Source: Deltaproteobacteria bacterium
Lineage (GTDB): Bacteria; Desulfobacterota; Desulfobacteria; Desulfobacterales; JAHEIW01
Direction of reading: 5' to 3'
Length of the DNA stretch: 47,229 nt
NCBI GenBank assembly: GCA_024639185.1
Contig: JAHEIW010000016.1
Coordinates: 1-47,229, forward strand
Numbering within the stretch: the stretch's first letter is position 1; every line of letters starts with the position of its first letter. The translations under genes and the position numbers were made by a program. Below are positions 1-8,785 of this stretch, one piece after another. The notes under the pieces were generated by a model, which saw nothing but the letters and a program-made list of their open reading frames with translations, was not told the DNA's origin and did no database searches.

Positions 1-390
1 ACACTGACACCTTTATTTGAACCCTGAACCTCTGATCCATTTGGGAAATATAGACAAACGGAATCTAAGTCAAGGTCATATATAGAAGCTGTCTCAAATT
101 AGGTTTAGCCCGTTGCTGAGTTAAGATAGGATCTGAGTGGATTAATTTCTTAACAGGCTCAACCGGCTCAACGGGCTAACGGGCTCAACCAAAAAACCTT
201 AGATGCATTTTAAAATGGCTTCTGATTTTGACTTCCGTGGCAAGTTGATTATTTTTATTTTATTTGCTTTAAGAATATGAAATATTTAGCCAACCTATCT
301 TTCGAAAAATTTATTTTAAATTTTTCTGGTACCGTACTAAGGCCTATCGAGTAAGGGGACTGATAGATGCTTCGGGCAGGAGTGGCATAG
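1..390. repeat. Gene-free left edge with short GGCTCAAC tandem repeat
   Basis: No convincing gene lies before mrpA. Positions 156-190 hold about four imperfect tandem copies of a 8-9 base unit reading GGCTCAACC/G. Around 85-105 and 205-230 there are sequences (gaagctgtctcaaa, ttaaaatggcttc) that resemble the outer arms of the palindromic repeat described at 33155-33296, so this may be a decayed copy. An AGGAG ribosome-binding site for mrpA is at about 379-383. No clear promoter was recognised. Confidence 0.5.
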
Positions 391-2706
391 ATGATACTGG
401 CGGCAGTGGTTTCGGTTTTTATTTTGGCACTGGTAGCACCGTGGCTGCAGCGGTTGCTGCCCAATCGAGCGGGCTGGGTGCTGAGCATTTTGCCGCTGGC
501 CTTGACGGTTTTCTTTGCCTTAAAAATTCCGCAGATCAATGCCGGGCAAATCATCATCGAATCACACACCTGGGTTCCCAGCCTGGGCGCCAGCCTGTCG
601 TTTTATCTGGATGGTCTCAGCCTGGTTTTTTCCCTGCTGATATGTGGTGTGGGCACCTTGATTGTAATTTACTCCGGCGGTTATCTGTCCGGTCATGCCA
701 ACCTCGGCCGTTTTTATACCTTCCTGCTGTTTTTTATGGCCTCGATGCTGGGTGTGGTTTTGGCCGGCAACCTTATCAGCCTGTTTGTGTTCTGGGAGCT
801 GACCAGCATCAGCTCATATTTTCTGATCGGTTTTGACCACCAGCGGGAATCCGCTCGCACGGCTGCCCTGCAGGCGCTGCTGGTTACCGGAACCGGAGGG
901 CTGGCTTTGCTCGCGGGGATGCTTCTGATGGGCTGGGCAACCGGAAGCATGGAAATCAGTGACCTGCTGACCCGTGCTGATATGATCCGAAGCCATACGC
1001 TCTATATTCCCATATTGATTCTGGTGTTGCTGGGCGCCTTTACCAAATCGGCCCAGGTCCCGTTTCATTTCTGGTTGCCGTCGGCCATGGAGGGCCCGGC
1101 ACCGGTCAGTGCATTTTTACATTCGGTGACCATGGTCAAAGCCGGAGTTTATCTGTTGCTGCGTTTAAGCCCGGTGCTGGGGGGCACCGAGATCTGGCAG
1201 CTGACACTCACCTTGTTTGGCGCCGCCACAATGGTGACTGGCGCTTTTATGGCGCTGGTTCAAACCGACTTCAAGCTATTGCTGGCTTATTCAACGGTAA
1301 ACGGTCTGGGGACCCTCGTATTTTTAACCGGCCTGGGAACACCGTTATCGATCCAGGCTGCTATGGTTTTTCTGGTGGTGCATGCGCTCTATAAAGGCTC
1401 ACTGTTTCTATCCGCCGGCGTGGTTGATCATGAAGCCGGCAGCCGGGATTTAAGCCGGCTAAAGGGTTTATCGCGCCAGATGCCATTGATAACCGTTGCA
1501 GCTGTCCTGGCTGCCATTTCCATGGCCGGGCTACCGCCACTGCTGGGATTTGTGGGCAAAGAGCTTATCTATGAATCCATTTTAAACATCAGCGTATTTC
1601 GCTGGTTATTCATTGCCGCAGCGGTTCTGGCCAATGCGGTTTTGCTGGCTGCCGCTGCGATTATCGTTTTACGCCCTTTTTTCGGCGCTCTTGCTGAGCC
1701 CCAACCCAATAAGCATAGGCTCTCTTTGAATCTGTGGCTGGGACCCGTGCTGCCCGCCCTCCTGGGGCTGGTTTTAGGCCTGTTCCCGAATCTGGTCGTC
1801 AAATCGGCGGTAGCCAGGGCCGTCTCTGCTGTGATGGCGCAGCCGGTGGAGATGCATCTGGCTTTGTGGCATGGACTGACGCCTATGCTGGCTTTAAGCG
1901 GCCTGACAGTTGTGTGCGGTGTGCTGATTTATCTGATGCATAACGGCGTGCGCCGCTTCGCACAGAAAGCTGCCTGGTTGGGGGCTCACGGACCGGCGGC
2001 CTGGTATTTCAGTTCTCTGGAAAGTTTAAAAAAACTGGCTGGCTGGCAAACACGTGTGCTGCAAAGCGGCTATTTGCATCATTACGTGCTGGCAATCATT
2101 CTTACCACCCTGGTTTTGGTCGGCTACACGCTCGTTTTCAAGGGCGAATTTCAATTTTCATTGGAAATCGGCGATATTCGATCGTTTGAACTAATTGTGG
2201 CGATCTTAATGCTGGCGGCGGCCTTTGTAACGGTCTGGGTGCCATCACGGATCGGTGCTGTCGTCGCCATGGGTGTGATTGGCTACGGGCTGGCCCTGAT
2301 ATTCGTTGACTTCGGTGCACCGGACCTTGCGATGACCCAGTTTCTGATCGAAACCATGACGGTGATTCTTTTTGTCTGGGTGATTTATCGACTGCCGGAG
2401 CTCAAGGTTGAATCTGCCCGGCCCCTTCTTCTTCGCAATGCTCTGGTGGCGGTGGCCAGCGGCCTGCTGATGTCGATTCTGGTACTGGTGGCCCTCAGCG
2501 TGCGTGAAGGATCGCGCCTCTCCGGCTTTTTTGCTGAAAACAGTTATGTCCTGGCGCACGGCAGAAATATCGTTAATGTCATCATCGTCGATTTTCGTGC
2601 GCTGGACACTCTGGGTGAAATTACGGTTCTGGCGCTGGCGGGTGTGGGGGTTTACACTTTGCTGAAACTGAAACCCGAAGACAGTGAAGAAATTAAAATG
2701 AGCTAA
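391..2706 (+). CDS. mrpA: Mrp Na+/H+ antiporter subunit A
   Basis: Large membrane subunit of the Mrp (Mnh/Pha) multisubunit Na+/H+ antiporter, related to NuoL of respiratory complex I. The 771-residue chain is hydrophobic throughout. Residues about 60-420 form the proton-conducting transporter domain, including a [15 protein letters not shown] segment and lysine-bearing helices. Residues about 600-765 carry the MrpA C-terminal region (DUF4040/MrpB-like), which separates MrpA from NuoL. The length is near the family norm of about 770-800. The ATG at 391 follows AGGAG at 379-383. It is first in a seven-gene operon; the 143-base gap to mrpB is the only sizeable one. Identification by family pattern and gene order is firm. 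Confidence 0.95.
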   Translation: MILAAVVSVFILALVAPWLQRLLPNRAGWVLSILPLALTVFFALKIPQINAGQIIIESHTWVPSLGASLSFYLDGLSLVFSLLICGVGTLIVIYSGGYLSGHANLGRFYTFLLFFMASMLGVVLAGNLISLFVFWELTSISSYFLIGFDHQRESARTAALQALLVTGTGGLALLAGMLLMGWATGSMEISDLLTRADMIRSHTLYIPILILVLLGAFTKSAQVPFHFWLPSAMEGPAPVSAFLHSVTMVKAGVYLLLRLSPVLGGTEIWQLTLTLFGAATMVTGAFMALVQTDFKLLLAYSTVNGLGTLVFLTGLGTPLSIQAAMVFLVVHALYKGSLFLSAGVVDHEAGSRDLSRLKGLSRQMPLITVAAVLAAISMAGLPPLLGFVGKELIYESILNISVFRWLFIAAAVLANAVLLAAAAIIVLRPFFGALAEPQPNKHRLSLNLWLGPVLPALLGLVLGLFPNLVVKSAVARAVSAVMAQPVEMHLALWHGLTPMLALSGLTVVCGVLIYLMHNGVRRFAQKAAWLGAHGPAAWYFSSLESLKKLAGWQTRVLQSGYLHHYVLAIILTTLVLVGYTLVFKGEFQFSLEIGDIRSFELIVAILMLAAAFVTVWVPSRIGAVVAMGVIGYGLALIFVDFGAPDLAMTQFLIETMTVILFVWVIYRLPELKVESARPLLLRNALVAVASGLLMSILVLVALSVREGSRLSGFFAENSYVLAHGRNIVNVIIVDFRALDTLGEITVLALAGVGVYTLLKLKPEDSEEIKMS

Positions 2707-2849
2707 AATAAATTAAAATGATAGCATTCCTTAAATTTAGGCATTTTAGGCACTTTAAATTTTAGGCAATTGTCGCAATATCCCTGTAATGTATGTGACA
2801 GCCAATTGCTGTTCCATTAATCCTAAGATAAAAATCAAGGATAATCCTC
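2707..2849. repeat. mrpA-mrpB spacer with TTTAGGCA repeats
   Basis: This is the only long gap in the mrp operon. Positions about 2735-2770 contain three degenerate copies of a TTTAGGCAnTT unit. The repeat looks like intergenic filler rather than a promoter. GGATAATCCTC before the ATG at 2850 gives a weak Shine-Dalgarno for mrpB. Confidence 0.4.
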
Positions 2850-3266
2850 ATGCAATCGATTATTCTATCAACGGCAACGCGAATTCTAATGCCGATGCTG
2901 CTGTTGTTTTCGGCATTTATTCTGTTTCGCGGACATAACCTGCCGGGGGGTGGATTCATCGGCGGCCTGGTGGCATCGGCCACCTTTATCATGCACAGTT
3001 ATACCTACGATGTGCAAAGCACACTGGCATTGTTGCGCGTTTCACCACGTACGCTTATCGGGGTCGGCTTGCTGCTGGCGCTGGGTAGCGGCTGCGTCTC
3101 GCTTTTTTCCGGCAGACCGTTTATGACCGGCCAGTGGGGAGAAATTCAAATCAGCACGGCGGAAATCTGGCATCTGGGAACTCCCATTTTTTTTGATCTG
3201 GGGGTTTATCTGGTGGTGATCGGGGCGGTGCTGACCATTATTTTATCTCTGGCGGAAGGAGATTGA
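2850..3266 (+). CDS. mrpB: Mrp Na+/H+ antiporter subunit B
   Basis: Small integral membrane subunit (138 residues, MnhB family) of the Mrp antiporter. It has about four hydrophobic segments and the family segment [18 protein letters not shown] near residues 27-45. It is found only in Mrp complexes, so it confirms that the operon is Mrp and not a complex I or hydrogenase relative. It ends one base before mrpC (start 3268), a tight spacing that implies translational coupling. No unusual features. Confidence 0.95.
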   Translation: MQSIILSTATRILMPMLLLFSAFILFRGHNLPGGGFIGGLVASATFIMHSYTYDVQSTLALLRVSPRTLIGVGLLLALGSGCVSLFSGRPFMTGQWGEIQISTAEIWHLGTPIFFDLGVYLVVIGAVLTIILSLAEGD

Positions 3267-3267
3267 A

Positions 3268-3615
3268 ATGGAAATTTTGGCGGCTGTTGTTGTGGGGGGG
3301 TTGTTCGGATGCGGTATTTATCTGCTGATGTCCCGTTCTCCGGTGCGCCTGATCATTGGTCTGGTTTTGCTTTCCAATGCCATCAACCTGCTGATTTTCA
3401 CAGCAGCCGATTTAATCCGCGGCAAAGCGCCACTGATACCGCCGGATTCCTTACGCGCTGTTGAAGCCACCGCCGACCCGCTGCCCCAGGCTTTGATTTT
3501 AACAGCCATTGTTATTTCCTTCGGTGTTCTGGCTTTTGCGCTGGTGTTGTTTAGCCGCACCTTTAAGTCAACGGAGGCAACTTCACTTGATGAGATGAAA
3601 ACGACGGATACATGA
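3268..3615 (+). CDS. mrpC: Mrp Na+/H+ antiporter subunit C (NuoK-like)
   Basis: A 115-residue, three-helix membrane protein homologous to NuoK. Residues about 25-45 ([19 protein letters not shown]) match the NuoK/MrpC core helix, and [20 protein letters not shown] near residues 72-91 matches the third helix. The start follows GGAAGGAGA. The stop overlaps the mrpD start in an ATGA arrangement (3612-3615), so translation of C and D is coupled, supporting equal stoichiometry in the complex. Confidence 0.95.
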   Translation: MEILAAVVVGGLFGCGIYLLMSRSPVRLIIGLVLLSNAINLLIFTAADLIRGKAPLIPPDSLRAVEATADPLPQALILTAIVISFGVLAFALVLFSRTFKSTEATSLDEMKTTDT

Positions 3616-5123
3616 AGCTGTTATTGATATTACCCATATTGATTCCTCTGACCACGGCCGCTTGTTGCCTGCTGTTATGGCGGCACCGCAGCCTTCAGCG
3701 CCTGCTGGGTACCCTGGGATCTGTGGCGCATCTTGTGGTGGCGCTTTTATTGCTGTGGACTGTGCGGCAGGACGGGATCTTTGCTACTCAGGTGGGTAAC
3801 TGGCCGGCACCGTTTGGCATTACCCTGGTGGCCGATCTGTTCAGCGCCATAATGACGGTTTTGGGTGCGCTGATGGGGTTTACCGTGGTCATCTATTCCT
3901 TGACCAGTATAGACAGCGGCCGGGAGTCATTTGGCTATTATGCCTTTTTTCATTTGCTGTTGATGGGCGTCAGTGGTGTGTTTTTAACCGGCGACCTGTT
4001 TAATCTCTACGTCTGGTTTGAAGTCATGCTGATGTCGTCTTTTGTCTTGCTTGCGTTAGGGGGCGAAAGGCATCAGTTGGAAGGCGCCATCAAATACGTT
4101 ACGCTAAATTTAATCTCCTCGGCGCTGTTTTTAACGGCCCTGGGCATTTTGTACGGGATGCTCGGCACCCTCAACATGGCTGATTTATCGGTCCAGATCA
4201 GCGGTGGGATGCATGCCGGCGTTGTCAGTACGCTCTCCATGCTGTTTCTGGTGGCCTTCGGCATCAAATCTGCTCTGTTCCCGCTGTTTTTCTGGCTGCC
4301 GGCTTCCTATCACACACCGCCGGTAGCGGTCTCGGCTATTTTTGCCGGTTTGCTGACCAAGGTCGGCGTTTATACCTTGATCAGGGTGTTTACCTTATTG
4401 TTCTCGCAGGATATTGGCTATACGCACAGCATCATTCTGGTGATTTCCGGCCTGACCATGGTAACGGGCGTGCTCGGCGCCATGGCCCAAAATGAGTTTC
4501 GCCGGATTCTGTCCTTTCACATCATCAGCCAGGTCGGCTACATGGTTCTGGGATTGGGGCTGTTTACACCGCTGGCGCTGGCCGGATCGATTTTTTACAT
4601 TATGCATCACATCATCGTTAAAACCAATTTGTTCCTGGTCAGCGGTGTGGCCCGTAGACTCCAGGGTTCCTATCAGCTGGATCGACTCGGCGGGCTTTAC
4701 CAGGCAGCTCCGGCGCTGACGGCGATTTTTATGATTTCCGCCTTTTCACTGGCCGGCATTCCACCGTTGTCAGGTTTCTGGGCCAAGCTGATTCTGGTGA
4801 AAGCGAGTCTGGATATGACCGGTTATATCATTGCCGCCACCGCCCTGGGGGTGGGGCTGTTAACCCTGTTTTCGATGGCCAAGATCTGGGCAGCGGCTTT
4901 CTGGGGCGACGCGCCTGAAACGACTGTCGCCGGTAAAGAACAACCCTGGGAAACCTTTAGCTTTTCAGAAAAAATCGCATTATATCTGCCGATGATCCTG
5001 CTGGGTGCGCTAACCCTGACGATCGGGCTGATGTCACAGCCTTTTTTCGAGTTGGCCACCCAGGCCGCCGGGCAGTTGCTGAATCCGGCAGGATACATTG
5101 ATGCCGTTTTGGGGGGGAAGTGA
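3612..5123 (+). CDS. mrpD: Mrp Na+/H+ antiporter subunit D
   Basis: NuoM/NuoN-like transporter subunit of 503 residues, normal for MrpD. The [17 protein letters not shown] segment near residue 140 carries the conserved acidic residue, and the [29 protein letters not shown] region near residues 220-250 carries the conserved loop and lysine needed for ion translocation in characterised Mrp and complex I subunits. It probably forms the second ion channel next to MrpA. It starts inside mrpC and is followed by mrpE. Nothing atypical seen. Confidence 0.95.
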   Translation: MKLLLILPILIPLTTAACCLLLWRHRSLQRLLGTLGSVAHLVVALLLLWTVRQDGIFATQVGNWPAPFGITLVADLFSAIMTVLGALMGFTVVIYSLTSIDSGRESFGYYAFFHLLLMGVSGVFLTGDLFNLYVWFEVMLMSSFVLLALGGERHQLEGAIKYVTLNLISSALFLTALGILYGMLGTLNMADLSVQISGGMHAGVVSTLSMLFLVAFGIKSALFPLFFWLPASYHTPPVAVSAIFAGLLTKVGVYTLIRVFTLLFSQDIGYTHSIILVISGLTMVTGVLGAMAQNEFRRILSFHIISQVGYMVLGLGLFTPLALAGSIFYIMHHIIVKTNLFLVSGVARRLQGSYQLDRLGGLYQAAPALTAIFMISAFSLAGIPPLSGFWAKLILVKASLDMTGYIIAATALGVGLLTLFSMAKIWAAAFWGDAPETTVAGKEQPWETFSFSEKIALYLPMILLGALTLTIGLMSQPFFELATQAAGQLLNPAGYIDAVLGGK

Positions 5124-5124
5124 T

Positions 5125-5613
5125 GTGAAACAGATTAACGTGATTTTAGGCAATATTTTTCTGCCACTGGTCTGGATGGCGCTGACCGGCGCTTTTACGT
5201 TTGCCAATTTTGCGGTTGGCTTTGCCATCAGCACCCTGGCCCTGTGGCTGATCAGCTCGCCGGCGGATGTAACCCTGATTGTTTATATAACCCGTTTTTT
5301 TCGGTTTATTGGATTTTTCTTTTTCTTCGTCTGGGAATTGCTCGTGGCCAATTTGCGGGTGGCCTATGAAGTTTTAACACCGGGTTTCCAGATGCGGGCA
5401 GCCATCATTGGCATTCCCCTGGATGCCGAATCCGATCTGGAAATTACGGTTCTGGCCAATCTGATCACACTGACGCCGGGCACCCTGAGCCTGGACGTTT
5501 CCCCGGATCGAAAAACGCTTTATGTCCATGCCATGCACGTAAACGATGTGGAACAATTCCGGAAGGATATCAAGCAGCGTATGGAACGCAGGGTGATGGA
5601 GGTGTTTAAATGA
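5125..5613 (+). CDS. mrpE: Mrp Na+/H+ antiporter subunit E
   Basis: MnhE-family subunit, 162 residues from a GTG start. Two N-terminal hydrophobic segments are followed by a soluble C-terminal half with the family pattern around LANLITLTPGTLSLDV (about residues 110-125). The frame is open upstream to a TTG at 5098, but GTG at 5125 is preceded by a strong GGGGGGAAG Shine-Dalgarno at 5112-5120 and lies just after the mrpD stop, so GTG is preferred. The gene overlaps mrpF by four bases. Confidence 0.93.
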   Translation: MKQINVILGNIFLPLVWMALTGAFTFANFAVGFAISTLALWLISSPADVTLIVYITRFFRFIGFFFFFVWELLVANLRVAYEVLTPGFQMRAAIIGIPLDAESDLEITVLANLITLTPGTLSLDVSPDRKTLYVHAMHVNDVEQFRKDIKQRMERRVMEVFK

Positions 5614-5885
5614 TATTGCAGGCGACCATTAACTATATTGTTTTCCCGTTGCTGAGTTTGACCCTTGTGCTGGGATTCATTCGTCTGCTTCTGGGCCCGA
5701 CGCTGCCGGATCGCATCATTGCCTTTGAGCTGATATCGATTACAGCGGCCGGTATCATTGTCGTCTCGGCCATCACCACCGATCAGGCCGTTTTGCTGGA
5801 TGTGGCCAGTGCCTGGGCCATCATATCCTTTTTAAGCGTGATTGCATTTTCGTATTATATTGAAAAATGGAGGGGCCGGCCATGA
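5610..5885 (+). CDS. mrpF: Mrp Na+/H+ antiporter subunit F
   Basis: Three-helix membrane protein of 91 residues. GPTLPDRIIAFELISI near residues 28-43 is the MnhF/PhaF signature (G-P-T-x-x-D-R). It overlaps mrpE at its start and mrpG at its end by four bases each, in ATGA junctions. This small subunit occurs only in Mrp systems and is required for complex stability in those studied. Confidence 0.94.
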   Translation: MILQATINYIVFPLLSLTLVLGFIRLLLGPTLPDRIIAFELISITAAGIIVVSAITTDQAVLLDVASAWAIISFLSVIAFSYYIEKWRGRP

Positions 5886-6298
5886 GTGAGCTTCTGATAT
5901 CCATATTGCTGGTCATCGGCTCTTTTTTTATGCTGGTTGCCGGTCTGGGTATGTTGCGCATGCCGGATCTGTTTTTGCGGATGTCCTGCAGCACTAAAGC
6001 CGCAACGATCGGCGTCGGTACGCTGATGTTTGCCCTGGCGCTGTATTTTGAGGACCTGGGGGTGGCCACCCGAGCGCTGGCAACCATCTGCTTTATATTT
6101 CTGACAGTACCGGTGGGCGCGCATCGGATTGGCCGGATTGCCTACCTGGTCGGCGTCCGGCTTTGGGAAGGGACGATTACAGATGAGCTCAAGGGGGTTT
6201 ATCCGGCCGATGCCTGCATGCCTTTTGGTCAGGAATGCTTGATCCCCGATATGGACGCCCAGGAAGTTAGCACAGATATCGAGGAAAGCCCGAAGTAA
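5882..6298 (+). CDS. mrpG: Mrp Na+/H+ antiporter subunit G
   Basis: Last gene of the mrp operon, 138 residues, MnhG family. It has three hydrophobic segments and the typical GLGMLRMPDLFLRMSCSTKA stretch near residues 22-41 (conserved R-M/L-PD-x-x-x-R). The upstream in-frame ATG at 5867 is unlikely; ATG 5882 overlaps the mrpF stop and has GGAGGGG before it. The C-terminal 35 residues form a polar extension with several acidic residues. It converges with the kinase gene at 6319 across only about 20 bases and no clear terminator is visible. Confidence 0.93.
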   Translation: MSELLISILLVIGSFFMLVAGLGMLRMPDLFLRMSCSTKAATIGVGTLMFALALYFEDLGVATRALATICFIFLTVPVGAHRIGRIAYLVGVRLWEGTITDELKGVYPADACMPFGQECLIPDMDAQEVSTDIEESPK

Positions 6299-6318
6299 AT
6301 GAGAAAAGCCGCTCCGTT

Positions 6319-7002
6319 CTAAATCCTTCTGACAGCTGCTATGATGGCTTCCACTGTCGATTCAATGGGCATTCTACCGGTATTAATGAAAAGTTCATAA
6401 TTTTCAGGATCGGCTATATCGGCATCATATGATTTTCTAACAAAGGCCCCCCGCCGTGCTTCTCGCCTGATCACCCGTCGTCTGGCATCTTCTTCCTTGA
6501 CACCATAGGCCCTTACAATATTTTGAATCCGGATCTGTAAGGGGGCGATCACACGCACACTGAACCTTTCCTTTTCCGGCAAAATAAAATTGGCACCCCT
6601 GCCGACGATGACCGCCCGGCCGTGTTGTGCAATCGTGTTGATGACTTTTAAAAGGTGCTGCATGTAAATGCCGGGATAGAGATATTGGTTTTTATACAGG
6701 GAGGCAATAAAATCTTCGATCCCGGATAGCCGCTCCTTTTCAAGCGTATCGATAATGCTGGCCCTTATCCTGGCGCTTTTGGCGATCCCCTGAATGATAT
6801 CACGATGAAAATAATCGAACCCCAGATGTTTGGCCACTTTTTGAGCGACGAGGCTGCCGCCGCTACCCGGCTCCATGCTCACGGTAATAACCGGAACGCG
6901 GACTTCCGGTTTTTGGTCCGCTTTAGCAGGAGGGATTTCCCATTTCCTGATTTGTTGTTTTACAAACTGCTCTAACGATTTTTCTTTGGCGGCCATTATC
7001 AT
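6319..7002 (-). CDS. Cytidylate-kinase-like protein (first of two)
   Basis: Predicted 227-residue cytosolic P-loop NTPase of the cytidylate-kinase-like family (PF13189 type). The N-terminal strand plus loop reads TVSMEPGSGGSLVAQKVAKH (about residues 40-59), where the Walker A lysine position is atypical, as is common in this family. Downstream are the VIVGRGANFILP strand and an arginine-rich lid (DARRRVIRREARRG). The true substrate is unknown. It ends the F0 ATP synthase cluster, 68 bases after atpF. Two ATG codons six bases apart (7002, 6996) could serve as start. A distant paralogue lies on the other side of the same cluster (11269-11877). Confidence 0.8.
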   Translation of the reverse strand: MIMAAKEKSLEQFVKQQIRKWEIPPAKADQKPEVRVPVITVSMEPGSGGSLVAQKVAKHLGFDYFHRDIIQGIAKSARIRASIIDTLEKERLSGIEDFIASLYKNQYLYPGIYMQHLLKVINTIAQHGRAVIVGRGANFILPEKERFSVRVIAPLQIRIQNIVRAYGVKEEDARRRVIRREARRGAFVRKSYDADIADPENYELFINTGRMPIESTVEAIIAAVRRI

Positions 7003-7070
7003 GTCCTCGTAAAAGAAAAAGCCCGGCCATCAACCGAACTTGATCCAGGATTGGGTATCATATCTTAGGG

Positions 7071-7658
7071 TTATTTACCCGCTGCGGTTTCGATATAGTG
7101 TTCGATCAGTCTCTGTTCATCTGCTGCAGTGATTTCATCGGGCAACCTTTTTTCTGCTAACACAATGGCGGAATCAATTAGCTCGGAGCGGATTTTATTT
7201 CTGGCTTCAACAATCTGATTTTGGATCTTTCGCTGAGTGCTTTCCAGCAGCATCCGGCTTTCCTGTTGGGCCTTTTCAATAATTTGCTGTTTTTTGGTTT
7301 CACCGTCCTTAATGATTCTTTTTTTGATCTGGTCAAACCGATCGGTGCTTTCATCTAATATGTTATTGGCTTCTTTAACTTTTTCAGCAGCCGCTTCCTT
7401 TTGCTGTTCATATTTTTTTATCTGATAATCGATCTCTTCGCGACGGTTTGCCAAAAAGTCTTTGATCGGTTTGCGGCCAAACTTAAACAGGACAAAGCCG
7501 ATGATCGCAAAATTTAACCATCGCATAATCAGATCGAACATGGGGCGCCAGTCAGTGGTTGCCTCGGCTGCCAGGGCATCGGGACAGCATACCAGCAGTG
7601 CCATTATAGCGGCAAACACATAGCCGCTAAATGATATGAAGTGTTTTTTGGATCTCAT
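7071..7658 (-). CDS. atpF: ATP synthase F0 subunit b
   Basis: Peripheral-stalk subunit b, 195 residues. It has an N-terminal signal-like segment (about residues 10-30, ending ALAAEA), a second hydrophobic helix (about 45-62) with FKFGRKPIKDFLANRREEI after it, and a long charged coiled coil that would dimerise with b'. A leading cleavable segment before the anchor is typical of b subunits in Desulfobacterota and related groups (family knowledge). The start overlaps the atpF' stop by four bases, so b and b' are coupled. The delta subunit gene that usually follows is missing; the next gene is a kinase-like one. Confidence 0.92.
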   Translation of the reverse strand: MRSKKHFISFSGYVFAAIMALLVCCPDALAAEATTDWRPMFDLIMRWLNFAIIGFVLFKFGRKPIKDFLANRREEIDYQIKKYEQQKEAAAEKVKEANNILDESTDRFDQIKKRIIKDGETKKQQIIEKAQQESRMLLESTQRKIQNQIVEARNKIRSELIDSAIVLAEKRLPDEITAADEQRLIEHYIETAAGK

Positions 7659-8110
7659 GATTCCCGACTCCGATCCAGAACCGCGGCTATAATCTTTTTT
7701 GACAGGTCCTCGGCTTCCATCTGGACTCCCTTGCGGGCGGCCGCAATCTGGTGATCGACTTCCTTTTCAGCCTCGATCTTCATGGTTTTGGTCTCTTCGC
7801 GGGTAGATGCGATGATTTCAGTTGCCTGCTGCTGACCTTTGGCCGTCAGCTGCTCCCTTTGCCGGGAGGCTTCATTTCTGACATCATTTTCACGTGTTTT
7901 TATTTGATCGGTCAGCGTTTCATACTCGCTGTGGGCCTTGTCGATATCCTGCTGGATGTGGTCAATGTGCGATTTTCTTTCATCCATGACTTTGCGCAGC
8001 GGGCGAAACATAATGCGGTTGATAATGAACAAAAAAATCAGAAAAGAAATCACCTGAACGATTAATGTTTCGTTGATGCTGATAAGCGCAATATTGCTGA
8101 TAATCTGCAT
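7655..8110 (-). CDS. atpF': ATP synthase F0 subunit b'
   Basis: Second stalk subunit, 151 residues. A single N-terminal membrane helix (about residues 10-32, ETLIVQVISFLIFLFIINRI) is followed by FRPLRKVMDERK and a continuous charged coiled coil. Separate b and b' genes indicate a heterodimeric stalk, as in photosynthetic bacteria and many Desulfobacterota. It lies 83 bases downstream of atpE. No strong Shine-Dalgarno is visible before the ATG. Confidence 0.9.
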   Translation of the reverse strand: MQIISNIALISINETLIVQVISFLIFLFIINRIMFRPLRKVMDERKSHIDHIQQDIDKAHSEYETLTDQIKTRENDVRNEASRQREQLTAKGQQQATEIIASTREETKTMKIEAEKEVDHQIAAARKGVQMEAEDLSKKIIAAVLDRSRES

Positions 8111-8193
8111 GGTTCGTTTTTCACTCGGGTGGCGGTTATTCGTCCGAAATTGACGTCGAACGTGCTTTTCATAGAATTGGTGGCGTGTCGGTT

Positions 8194-8445
8194 TTAATTC
8201 ACCACAAATAAAAGCAACAGCGCGACAACCAATGAATAAATGCCGGTTGATTCGGACACCGCCTGTCCTACAAGCATGGTTCGCGTCAGCAGGCCGGCTT
8301 CTTTAGGATTTTTTCCGATGGCCTCACAGGCTTTGGCCGCAACCATACCCTGACCCACGCCCGGTCCGATGGCACCCAATCCCATGGCCAAACCGGCACC
8401 GATAAATGCCGCTGCTTTTACAATTTCTGCTCCTTCAATTGCCAT
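8194..8445 (-). CDS. atpE: ATP synthase F0 subunit c, Na+-type
   Basis: Single-hairpin rotor subunit, 83 residues, normal length. Helix 1 has [11 protein letters not shown] with Q32; helix 2 has [17 protein letters not shown] with V63, E65, S66, T67 and Y70. These residues, even by number, match the sodium ligands and supporting residues of the Ilyobacter tartaricus c ring, so Na+ coupling is predicted. The start follows AAGGAGG. It lies 340 bases downstream of a fused four-hairpin c gene, separated by a hairpin-rich spacer. Function is clear; Na+ specificity is an inference from the ligand set. Confidence 0.95.
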   Translation of the reverse strand: MAIEGAEIVKAAAFIGAGLAMGLGAIGPGVGQGMVAAKACEAIGKNPKEAGLLTRTMLVGQAVSESTGIYSLVVALLLLFVVN

Positions 8446-8515
8446 TTTTTCCTCCTTATGCGAAATTTATTAAAAGTTTTGAATGAATTGGATTCTTATT
8501 TTAGTTTTTCATTTA

Positions 8516-8752
8516 GACAGGATTAACAGGATTTATTCATTTCTTTCTCAGTTTCCTGAAGAAACTGAGAAAACTCAATCCGACTGCGTCGGAATTAAAT
8601 ATCTCATTGAGATAAGCCAATTTTTGTAAAGACGCTTACTTTGTCAAAAATAATAATATTGTATTTTTTATTTATCGCCGAAGGCGATTGGGGTTTTCAG
8701 GCTTTCATCCGGAAAGCCTGAAAGAGATCCAGCTAATCCTGTAAATCCTGTC
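8516..8752. repeat. Multi-hairpin spacer between the two c-subunit genes
   Basis: No gene lies between 8446 and 8785. The interval is bounded by an inverted pair: GACAGGATTAACAGGATT (8516-8533) and AATCCTGTAAATCCTGTC (8735-8752). Inside are at least five perfect or near-perfect hairpins: 8544-8572 (TTTCTCAGTTTC arms), 8580-8592 (CCGAC/GTCGG), 8601-8613 (ATCTC/GAGAT), 8674-8688 (ATCGCC/GGCGAT) and 8698-8720 (CAGGCTTTC/GAAAGCCTG). None has the T tract of a simple terminator, so it resembles a compound palindromic repeat that could affect mRNA ends or stability between the genes. Confidence 0.75.
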
Positions 8753-8785
8753 AAAAAAACAAATGTAAAATAGGATCCATATCGA

